The notes beneath the pieces were generated by a model. The model did not search any database and was not told the DNA's origin. It saw only the letters and a program-made list of their open reading frames with translations. From Clostridiales bacterium (GTDB taxonomy: Bacteria > Bacillota > Clostridia > Oscillospirales > Ruminococcaceae), in NCBI GenBank assembly GCA_029007575.1, contig JAQXIB010000199.1:1-5196 (forward strand): a stretch of DNA of 5,196 bases. Direction: 5' to 3'. Numbering within the stretch: the first letter of the stretch is position 1; every line of letters begins with the position of its first letter. Both the position numbers and the translations under genes were made by a program. Positions 1-4,974 of the stretch are shown in pieces.

Positions 1-1499
1 CCATCAATAGAGAGGTAATCTCCTTCATGATAAGTCTTTCCGGCCAATACGAATTTCTTGTTTTCTTCATCCATAACGATTTCAGAACATCCGGATACAC
101 AGCAAGTACCCATACCACGAGCAACAACGGCAGCGTGAGAGGTCATACCGCCGCGAACGGTCAGGATACCCTGAGCGGCTTTCATGCCTTCGATATCTTC
201 AGGAGAGGTTTCCAAACGTACCAAAACAACTTTTTCGCCTTTTGCAGCCCACTCTTTTGCATCTTCAGCGGTGAAAACAATGCGTCCGCAAGCAGCACCG
301 GGGGAAGCAGCCAGAGCTTTTGCAACCGGAACGGCAGCTTTCAGCTTAGCAGCGTCAAATTGAGGATGGAGAAGCATGTCCAAAGTTCTCGGATCGATCA
401 TGGCAACCGCTTCTTTGTCAGAGATCATGCCTTCGTCAACCAGATCGCAGGCAATCTTCAAAGCAGCGGAAGCGGTACGCTTACCGTTACGGGTTTGCAG
501 CATGAACAGCTTTCTGTCCTCAATGGTGAATTCCATATCCTGCATATCGCGGTAATGGTTCTCTAAAGTATGGCAGATGTCTACAAATTGTGTGTAAACT
601 TCGGGCATAACTTCCTGTAACTGAGCGATCGGCTGAGGAGTGCGAACACCGGCAACAACGTCTTCGCCCTGTGCGTTCATCAAGAACTCACCGAATAATT
701 TCTTTTCACCGGTTGCAGGGTTACGGGTGAACGCAACACCGGTACCGGAAGTATCGCCGAGGTTACCGAATGCCATCATCTGAACGTTAACAGCGGTACC
801 CCAGGAATAAGGAATATCGTTGTCACGGCGATAAACGTTTGCACGCGGGTTGTCCCAAGAACGGAAAACCGCTTTGATAGCGCCCATCAACTGTTCTTTC
901 GGATCGGTCGGGAAGTCCTCGCCGATTTTGGATTTGTATTCTTCTTTAAATTGGAAAGCAAGCTCTTTCAGATCTTCAGCAGTCAAATCAACGTCCTGAG
1001 TGACGCCTTTTTTCTCTTTCATTTTGTCAATGAGCTGTTCGAAATACTTCTTGCCGACTTCCATAACAACGTCGGAATACATTTGAATAAATCTTCTGTA
1101 GCAGTCCCAAGCCCAACGAGGATTGTTGGATTTCTTAGCCATAACGTCAACAACGTCTTCGTTCAGACCAAGGTTCAGGATGGTATCCATCATACCCGGC
1201 ATAGAAGCACGAGCGCCGGAACGAACGGAAACCAGAAGCGGATTTTCCTTATCGCCGAATTTTTTGCCGGTGATTTCTTCCATTTTAGCAACGTATTCCA
1301 TGATTTCAGCCTGAATCTCATCATTGATTTTGCGGCCGTCCTCATAGTATTTGGTACAAGCTTCCGTTGAAATGGTGAAACCTTGCGGAACCGGGAGACC
1401 GAGGTTGGTCATTTCAGCGAGGTTTGCACCTTTTCCGCCGAGCAGTTCACGCATTGAGCCATTACCTTCGCTAAAGAGGTAAACATACTTTTTGCTCAA
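1..1499 (-). CDS. ppdK: Pyruvate, phosphate dikinase, N-terminal part (gene continues past the left edge)
   Basis: PPDK reversibly converts pyruvate, ATP and phosphate to PEP, AMP and PPi in the cytosol; in anaerobic Firmicutes it often works in PPi-linked glycolysis or gluconeogenesis. The visible 499 codons cover the ATP-binding domain and the start of the phosphohistidine (swivelling) domain. Diagnostic stretches are GGKGANLAEM (about 21-30), SVRSGARASMPGMMDT (about 91-106), MEFTIE (322-327), LQTRNGKRT (334-342) and the catalytic loop GGMTSHAAVVARGMGTCC. The phosphorylated histidine falls at codon 455, with the regulatory threonine two residues before it; these match the numbering I recall for the Clostridium symbiosum enzyme. 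The family is about 875 residues, so the PEP/pyruvate-binding C-terminal barrel is outside the window. The start is taken as TTG because GGAGG lies 9 nt upstream; the in-frame ATG at 1508 directly abuts GGAGG. Codons favour GCT, GTT, CGT and AAC, suggesting high expression (inference). Confidence 0.97.
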   Translation of the reverse strand, partial: MSKKYVYLFSEGNGSMRELLGGKGANLAEMTNLGLPVPQGFTISTEACTKYYEDGRKINDEIQAEIMEYVAKMEEITGKKFGDKENPLLVSVRSGARASMPGMMDTILNLGLNEDVVDVMAKKSNNPRWAWDCYRRFIQMYSDVVMEVGKKYFEQLIDKMKEKKGVTQDVDLTAEDLKELAFQFKEEYKSKIGEDFPTDPKEQLMGAIKAVFRSWDNPRANVYRRDNDIPYSWGTAVNVQMMAFGNLGDTSGTGVAFTRNPATGEKKLFGEFLMNAQGEDVVAGVRTPQPIAQLQEVMPEVYTQFVDICHTLENHYRDMQDMEFTIEDRKLFMLQTRNGKRTASAALKIACDLVDEGMISDKEAVAMIDPRTLDMLLHPQFDAAKLKAAVPVAKALAASPGAACGRIVFTAEDAKEWAAKGEKVVLVRLETSPEDIEGMKAAQGILTVRGGMTSHAAVVARGMGTCCVSGCSEIVMDEENKKFVLAGKTYHEGDYLSID

Positions 1500-1508
1500 A
1501 TTAATCAT

Positions 1509-1513
1509 CCTCC
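1509..1513 (-). promoter_or_regulatory. Ribosome binding site of ppdK
   Basis: GGAGG on the minus strand lies 9 nt before the TTG codon at 1499. The in-frame ATG at 1508-1506 begins immediately after GGAGG, which leaves no spacing for initiation. This site therefore decides the start in favour of TTG. Confidence 0.8.
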
Positions 1514-1524
1514 AAAAATAATAT

Positions 1525-1598
1525 ACATACATAATGAAAGCCTGCAAGGACAGTTGCAAGCAATAATCGATGTATGTTGCCTAGTGTGATCTTTAGGC
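1525..1598 (-). other. Structured 5' leader of ppdK (three predicted helices)
   Basis: Read as minus-strand RNA, three helices can form in order. The first pairs GCCTA (1598-1594) with TAGGC (1583-1579) around a 10-nt loop. The second is a perfect 8-bp helix, ACATACAT (1577-1570) with ATGTATGT (1532-1525). It encloses the third, GCTTGCAA (1561-1554) with TTGCAGGC (1547-1540), which is 8 bp with one G-U and a 6-nt loop. The element sits between the predicted transcription start (about 1601) and the ribosome binding site at 1513-1509. No U-run follows, so it is not an intrinsic terminator. I do not recognise it as a named riboswitch class. A regulatory role is inference. Confidence 0.45.
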
Positions 1599-1607
1599 TT
1601 GATTACT

Positions 1608-1636
1608 ATTATAGCAAAGTATTCCTTTTTTTTCTA
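1608..1636 (-). promoter_or_regulatory. Predicted sigma-A promoter of ppdK
   Basis: On the minus strand a perfect TATAAT (1613-1608) is preceded by TGC, making an extended -10. A weak -35, TAGAAA (1636-1631), lies 17 bp upstream. A/T tracts further upstream (to about 1656) resemble an UP element. Predicted transcription start is near 1601, giving a leader of about 100 nt. Confidence 0.75.
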
Positions 1637-1658
1637 TATATTTATCAATTTTTTTCAT

Positions 1659-1694
1659 AAAATTCACGTTTTTCAATCATATTCATTGAATTTT
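1659..1694. repeat. AT-rich inverted repeat upstream of the glmU promoter
   Basis: AAAATTCA (1659-1666) and TGAATTTT (1687-1694) are perfect 8-bp inverted arms 20 nt apart. A second, nested pair is TTCAAT (1672-1677) with ATTGAA (1685-1690). The element lies just upstream of the glmU -35 and upstream of the divergent ppdK promoter. It could be an operator, but the local base composition makes chance pairing plausible. Confidence 0.25.
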
Positions 1695-1705
1695 GCCATA
1701 AGTGC

Positions 1706-1734
1706 TTGCAAAAGTTGTATAAAATTGTAATAAT
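1706..1734 (+). promoter_or_regulatory. Predicted sigma-A promoter of glmU
   Basis: TTGCAA (1706-1711) is followed after 17 bp by AATAAT (1729-1734), with TG at 1726-1727 giving an extended -10. Transcription would start near 1741, leaving an AT-rich leader of about 80 nt before the TTG start of glmU. That leader shows no obvious structure. Confidence 0.65.
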
Positions 1735-1806
1735 GTATATAAGAAAATAACGAATAAGTTAGGAATGATCCGTTGTTTTTCCTTTTTGATAAAGAGCATT
1801 TTGATG

Positions 1807-1812
1807 AGGAGG
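1807..1812 (+). promoter_or_regulatory. Ribosome binding site of glmU
   Basis: AGGAGG lies 8 nt upstream of TTG at 1821. It decides the start over the farther in-frame TTG at 1773, which would add 16 residues unlike any GlmU N-terminus and would have no such site. Confidence 0.85.
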
Positions 1813-1820
1813 TTTTTTAT

Positions 1821-3203
1821 TTGAAAAACTGTGTCGTAATTTTAGCCGCCGGTGACGGGAAGCGGATGAAATCGGAAAAGCCGAAAGTATTATGTGAAGT
1901 TCTGTTTCAGCCGATGCTCCGCTGGGTGATCAACGCCTGTGAAAAAGCCGAGGTAGGAGATATCTGTGTGGTAAAGGGCAAAGGAGCCGAGCAAATTGAC
2001 GCCTTTTTAGATGGGCAATACCAGACCGTTCTGCAGCAGGAACGTTTGGGTACCGGTCATGCTGTTATGCAGGCGGTAGATTTCATCAAAGAGCACACCG
2101 GAGGACATCTTTTGGTGCTGTGCGGCGACGCTCCTTTTATCGATGACAACACCATTAGAGAGGCATATCAGCAGCATATCGCGCAAAAAAATGCAGCGAC
2201 GGTGATCACTGCAGAATTGGAGGCACCGAAAGGCTATGGGAGAATGCTGCGTGCCAACGACAGCATCATCGGAATCGTCGAAGAAAAAGATGCCACCGAT
2301 CAGGAAAAGCTGATCAAAGAGGTGAATTCCGGCGCATATTGGTTTTGTATTGAGGATATGCTGGCTGTTGCCGATCAACTGACCAACGATAACAATCAAA
2401 AGGAGTATTATTTAACGCAGTTTGTCCCGTTGCTGATCGCGGCAGGAAAACGGGTCGGCGGATTTCGTGCCGCGACCGATAACATCGTGTTGGGTGCCAA
2501 TGACCGTACCGGTTTGCTGGAGCTGAATCGGATTGCGGCGGAGCAGATAATCAAAAAACATTTAGAAAACGGCGTTTCATTTTTGTCAACCGACGGCGTG
2601 CTGATCATGCCGGAGGTGACGATCGGCCGGGACACCACGATTTTACCGGGCACGATTTTAAAAGGAAATACCACGATCGGCAGCGGCAGCACGATCGGAC
2701 CGAATTCCTTGGTAGAGGATTCCAGTATCGGGGATGATACGATCTTGAATGCGAGCCAATGCTATCAGTCGAAAATTCATGACCATGTCAAGATCGGTCC
2801 ATTCTGCCATATCCGTCCGAACTCCGAAATTTTGGATCACGTGAAAATCGGTGATTTCGTCGAAGTAAAAAACTCCACCATCGGGGAATATACCGCCGTT
2901 TCTCATTTGACCTATGTAGGGGACAGCGATGTGGGCAGGAATGTCAACTTCGGCTGTGGGGTAGTAACGGTCAATTATGATGGCGTGAACAAGCATCGTT
3001 CGGTGATCGAGGACAATGCCTTCATCGGATGCAATACCAATCTGGTTTCGCCGGTGCGGATCGGAAACGGTGCCTATACTGCCGCAGGCTCTACGATCAC
3101 CGAGGACGTCCCGGCGGATGCGTTGGGAATTGCCAGAGCGCGCCAGACCAACAAAGAAGGCTTTGCCGCTAAGAAATTAGAGGGCAGAAAAAGAAAGCTG
3201 TAA
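1821..3203 (+). CDS. glmU: Bifunctional UDP-N-acetylglucosamine pyrophosphorylase / glucosamine-1-phosphate N-acetyltransferase
   Basis: GlmU acetylates glucosamine-1-phosphate with acetyl-CoA and then couples the product to UTP, giving cytosolic UDP-GlcNAc for peptidoglycan and other envelope polymers. The 460-residue product has the family's usual length (about 456). The N-terminal uridyltransferase domain (about 1-228) begins VVILAAGDGKRMKSEKPKVL (5-24) and shows LGTGHA (76-81) and CGDAPF (101-106), whose Asp103 is the expected metal ligand. From about 250 to 440 it has left-handed beta-helix hexapeptide repeats such as TIGSGSTIGPNS. The acetyltransferase site is intact: Arg332, Lys350, His362 (expected base, in SHLTYVGD), Tyr365, Asn376, the NYDG motif and Lys391, each one below the E. 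coli numbering. The first-domain loop has GKR where GTR is common; the substitution looks tolerated. The start is TTG, set by AGGAGG 8 nt upstream. It has its own promoter, and no clear terminator follows. Confidence 0.97.
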   Translation: MKNCVVILAAGDGKRMKSEKPKVLCEVLFQPMLRWVINACEKAEVGDICVVKGKGAEQIDAFLDGQYQTVLQQERLGTGHAVMQAVDFIKEHTGGHLLVLCGDAPFIDDNTIREAYQQHIAQKNAATVITAELEAPKGYGRMLRANDSIIGIVEEKDATDQEKLIKEVNSGAYWFCIEDMLAVADQLTNDNNQKEYYLTQFVPLLIAAGKRVGGFRAATDNIVLGANDRTGLLELNRIAAEQIIKKHLENGVSFLSTDGVLIMPEVTIGRDTTILPGTILKGNTTIGSGSTIGPNSLVEDSSIGDDTILNASQCYQSKIHDHVKIGPFCHIRPNSEILDHVKIGDFVEVKNSTIGEYTAVSHLTYVGDSDVGRNVNFGCGVVTVNYDGVNKHRSVIEDNAFIGCNTNLVSPVRIGNGAYTAAGSTITEDVPADALGIARARQTNKEGFAAKKLEGRKRKL

Positions 3204-3232
3204 GCGATGCTGTTGCCCGGTAACAAAAACAC

Positions 3233-3261
3233 TTGACAGAAAATAAAAACTGTGATAAAGT
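3233..3261 (+). promoter_or_regulatory. Predicted sigma-A promoter of the T-box/tyrS unit
   Basis: A consensus TTGACA (3233-3238) is followed after 17 bp by TAAAGT (3256-3261), with TG at 3253-3254 as an extended -10. Transcription would start at about 3268-3269, just where the base of T-box stem I begins. The promoter starts 30 nt after the glmU stop codon. Confidence 0.8.
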
Positions 3262-3475
3262 AAAAATCAACAGCGAAGATAAGAAGAAGTAGCATTTTCT
3301 TTCACCCGCAGAGAGCGTTTGGTAGGTGAAAAAACGTGGGAAAGATTTTGCGAAATACCTCTTGGAGTTGCATGCCCGAACCGGTTATGAAGTAGGGTGT
3401 GTCGGGTACGCCCGTTAGCGCGTTATTCGTATTTTCGTACGAAATGAGGCTGTTGTCCGTGAGGCGGCAGTAAAT

Positions 3476-3509
3476 CAGAGGTGGTACCGCGAGTTTGTTT
3501 CGCCCTCTG
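3476..3509 (+). promoter_or_regulatory. T-box antiterminator
   Basis: CAGAGG (3476-3481) pairs perfectly with CCTCTG (3504-3509), and GCG (3489-3491) with CGC (3501-3503). This leaves the TGGTACC bulge (3482-3488) open to the tRNA acceptor end. Its 3' arm is the same sequence that forms the 5' arm of the terminator, so the two folds are mutually exclusive. Confidence 0.88.
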
Positions 3510-3537
3510 TCTGCAAAAAGCAGGCAGAGGGCTTTTT
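3503..3537 (+). terminator. Rho-independent terminator of the tyrS T-box leader
   Basis: The arm at 3503-3514 (CCCTCTGTCTGC) pairs with 3520-3531 (GCAGGCAGAGGG) over 12 bp with one G-U, around an AAAAA loop. It is followed by C and a TTTTT run (3533-3537). This is the default fold when charged tRNA-Tyr is abundant; it stops transcription 36 nt before the tyrS start. Confidence 0.93.
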
Positions 3538-3557
3538 GCATGGAAAAAAAGAGAAAG

Positions 3558-3563
3558 AAGGAG
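3558..3563 (+). promoter_or_regulatory. Ribosome binding site of tyrS
   Basis: AAGGAG lies 10 nt upstream of the ATG at 3574, in an A-rich unstructured stretch after the terminator. It fixes the start; the frame is open upstream to 3481, but that part lies inside the T-box. Confidence 0.75.
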
Positions 3564-3573
3564 AAAGGAAAAA

Positions 3574-4797
3574 ATGACTGTGTTTGAAGAATTGAAACGC
3601 AGGGGACTGATTGCCCAGACCACAAACGAGGAAGAAATCCAAAAGCTGTTTGACAATGAGCCGGTAACCTTTTATATCGGATTCGATGCCACTGCCGACA
3701 GTCTGCATGTCGGACACTTTTTGCAGCTCGTCATCATGAAGCGGCTGCAAATGGCAGGTCACAGACCGATTGCGCTACTTGGAACCGGCACGACGATGAT
3801 CGGCGATCCGACCGGCAAGACCGACATGAGAAAAATGCTGACGCCGGAAGAGATCAATCATAACGCCGAGTGCTTCCGCCGCCAAATGGAAAAATTTATT
3901 GATTTCAGCGACGGCAAAGCGTTGCTTGTCCGTAACGGCGACTGGCTGTTGAACATGAACTACATCGAATTTCTGCGGGATGTCGGCGTGCATTTTTCGG
4001 TCAACCGCATGCTGACGGCGGAATGCTTTAAATCCCGGATGGAGCGGGGATTGAGCTTTTTGGAATTCAACTATATGCTGATGCAAAGCTATGATTTCCT
4101 CCATTTATATAACGAGTTCGGCTGTAAAGTGGAACTGGGCGGAGACGATCAGTGGTCCAATATCATTAACGGCGTGGATTTGGTAAGAAGAGTGAAGCAG
4201 GAAACGGTATACGGTATGACTTTCACGCTGCTGACCACCAAAGAAGGCAAAAAAATGGGCAAAACCGAAAAGGGCGCTTTGTGGCTTGATCCCGACAAGA
4301 CCTCTCCGTATGAATTCTTCCAATACTGGAGAAATGTCGGAGATGAAGACGTCATCAATTGTCTGAAGCTGCTGACCTTTGTGCCGATCGAGGAAATCGA
4401 AGCCATGGAAAAATGGGAGGGCAGCGAGCTGAACAAAGCCAAGGAGATTCTCGCCTTCGAGGTCACCAAGATGGTACACGGCGAAGAAGAGGCAAACAAG
4501 TCGCTGAATGCCGCGAAAGAGATCTTCCTGTCCGGTGGCGTGTCGGCGGACATGCCTTCGACGCAGTTGTCGGAAACGGATTTCACTGATGGGAAAATCG
4601 GCTTGCTGAATCTGCTGGTGAAAACCGGACTTTGCTCTTCTAACGGAGACGCCAGACGTCTGGTACAGCAAGGCGGCGTATTGGTCGATGACGAAAAAAT
4701 CACCGAACCGTCATATGCATTAACAACTGAAATGTTTGCAAAAGGTCACATTATTGTAAAAAAAGGGAAAAAAACATTTCATAAAGTGGTGCTATAG
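3574..4797 (+). CDS. tyrS: Tyrosyl-tRNA synthetase
   Basis: This class I aminoacyl-tRNA synthetase joins tyrosine to tRNA-Tyr, using ATP, in the cytosol. The 407-residue product is complete and of normal bacterial TyrRS length. The Rossmann catalytic domain carries the HIGH-type motif HVGH (45-48), preceded by FYIGFDATADSL with Tyr34, and GDPTGKTD (77-84). It also has QSYD (171-174) and GGDDQWSN (189-196), which form the tyrosine pocket. The KMSKS-type motif is KMGKT (227-231), a common TyrS variant. An anticodon-binding helical region follows, then a C-terminal S4 RNA-binding domain (about 343-404; TGLCSSNGDARRLVQQGGVLVDD). ATG at 3574 is chosen for its ribosome binding site and because translation from upstream would start in the leader. 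Expression should rise on tyrosine starvation through the T-box. The gene ends with TAG followed directly by two in-frame TAA codons. No clear terminator follows. Confidence 0.98.
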   Translation: MTVFEELKRRGLIAQTTNEEEIQKLFDNEPVTFYIGFDATADSLHVGHFLQLVIMKRLQMAGHRPIALLGTGTTMIGDPTGKTDMRKMLTPEEINHNAECFRRQMEKFIDFSDGKALLVRNGDWLLNMNYIEFLRDVGVHFSVNRMLTAECFKSRMERGLSFLEFNYMLMQSYDFLHLYNEFGCKVELGGDDQWSNIINGVDLVRRVKQETVYGMTFTLLTTKEGKKMGKTEKGALWLDPDKTSPYEFFQYWRNVGDEDVINCLKLLTFVPIEEIEAMEKWEGSELNKAKEILAFEVTKMVHGEEEANKSLNAAKEIFLSGGVSADMPSTQLSETDFTDGKIGLLNLLVKTGLCSSNGDARRLVQQGGVLVDDEKITEPSYALTTEMFAKGHIIVKKGKKTFHKVVL

Positions 4798-4840
4798 TAA
4801 TAAGCGCGATAAAATATCGGGCGGTTTCGAATGACGATGA

Positions 4841-4888
4841 AGGATTGTTCGGTACTTTGCCTGTCAGCGGAGAACACCTTGCAATCCT
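4841..4888 (+). repeat. Seven-base inverted repeat between tyrS and the next gene
   Basis: AGGATTG (4841-4847) and CAATCCT (4882-4888) are perfect inverted arms 34 nt apart. A further TTC/GAA pairing just inside (4848-4850 with 4872-4874) is possible. The right arm overlaps the -35 of the downstream promoter. It could matter in a tyrS readthrough transcript or as a protein site, but chance is quite possible. Confidence 0.25.
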
Positions 4889-4907
4889 ATTAAAAATTAT
4901 GTATAAT
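4879..4907 (+). promoter_or_regulatory. Predicted sigma-A promoter of the nfnA-like gene
   Basis: TTGCAA (4879-4884) and a perfect TATAAT (4902-4907) are separated by 17 bp. Transcription would start near 4913-4914, giving a leader of about 60 nt. This argues for transcription of the downstream gene independent of tyrS. Confidence 0.8.
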
Positions 4908-4918
4908 ATGGCACGGTG

Positions 4919-4946
4919 GGTGAATGAACGAAACATTTCATTCATC
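4919..4946 (+). repeat. Hairpin / inverted repeat in the leader of the nfnA-like gene
   Basis: GGTGAATGAA (4919-4928) pairs with TTCATTCATC (4937-4946) over 10 bp with one G-U, around an 8-nt loop. It begins about 6 nt after the predicted transcription start and ends 15 nt before the ribosome binding site. No T-run follows, so it is not an intrinsic terminator. As DNA it contains a perfect 8-bp inverted repeat (4921-4928 with 4937-4944) that could be an operator. It does not match the Rex consensus I know (TTGTGAA-N4-TTCACAA). Confidence 0.45.
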
Positions 4947-4961
4947 TGCGGAAAGCCTAAG

Positions 4962-4966
4962 AAAGG
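4962..4966 (+). promoter_or_regulatory. Ribosome binding site of the nfnA-like gene
   Basis: AAAGG lies 8 nt before ATG 4975 and 14 nt before the in-frame ATG 4981. Spacing favours ATG 4975, although relatives usually begin at the residue matching ATG 4981 (MYxIVEK). The site is only moderately strong. Confidence 0.5.
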
Positions 4967-4974
4967 TATGGTTA

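Larger units (their letters stand above)
3268..3537 (+). ncRNA. Tyrosine-specific T-box leader controlling tyrS
   Basis: This is a tRNA-sensing riboswitch: uncharged tRNA-Tyr binding stabilises an antiterminator and lets transcription continue into tyrS. The base of stem I can pair CAAC (3268-3271) with GTTG (3367-3370). Conserved pieces inside it are a GA-rich motif (about 3274-3287), an AGTA box (3288-3291), the distal CAGAGAG segment (3309-3315) and the specifier context GAAATACC. The specifier is taken as TAC (3356-3358), a tyrosine codon. The later ACGCCCGTTA segment (3409-3418) is typical of these leaders. The T-box AGAGGTGGTACCGCG (3477-3491) carries TGGT for pairing to the tRNA acceptor end; its fourth base is compatible with an A discriminator, as in tRNA-Tyr. 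It lies directly upstream of tyrS, which agrees with the specifier. Confidence 0.95.

Noticed and set aside
27..566. Plus-strand open frame of 179 codons, and another at 951-1370
   Set aside because: Both lie antisense to the clear PPDK reading frame, have low-complexity composition and show no family motif; they are shadows of ppdK.
1773..1820. Upstream TTG at 1773 as a 16-residue longer GlmU start
   Set aside because: The extension does not resemble a GlmU N-terminus, and the strong AGGAGG at 1807-1812 points to TTG 1821.
2007..2996. Minus-strand open frames opposite glmU
   Set aside because: GlmU is intact and conserved across this whole stretch; these frames have no motif or ribosome binding site of note.
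3212..3224. GTTGCC/GGTAAC repeat after glmU as a terminator
   Set aside because: The arms leave almost no loop, and no T-run follows on either strand.
3481..3573. Open frame extending tyrS upstream to 3481
   Set aside because: It reads through the T-box antiterminator and terminator; TyrS homology begins at ATG 3574 behind its own ribosome binding site.
4105..4703. Two long minus-strand open frames (188 and 184 codons) opposite tyrS
   Set aside because: They overlap the fully conserved TyrS frame and show no recognisable domain; antisense shadows.
4807..4819. CGATA-AAA-TATCG hairpin as a tyrS terminator
   Set aside because: Only five AT-rich base pairs with a 3-nt loop, and no following T-run.
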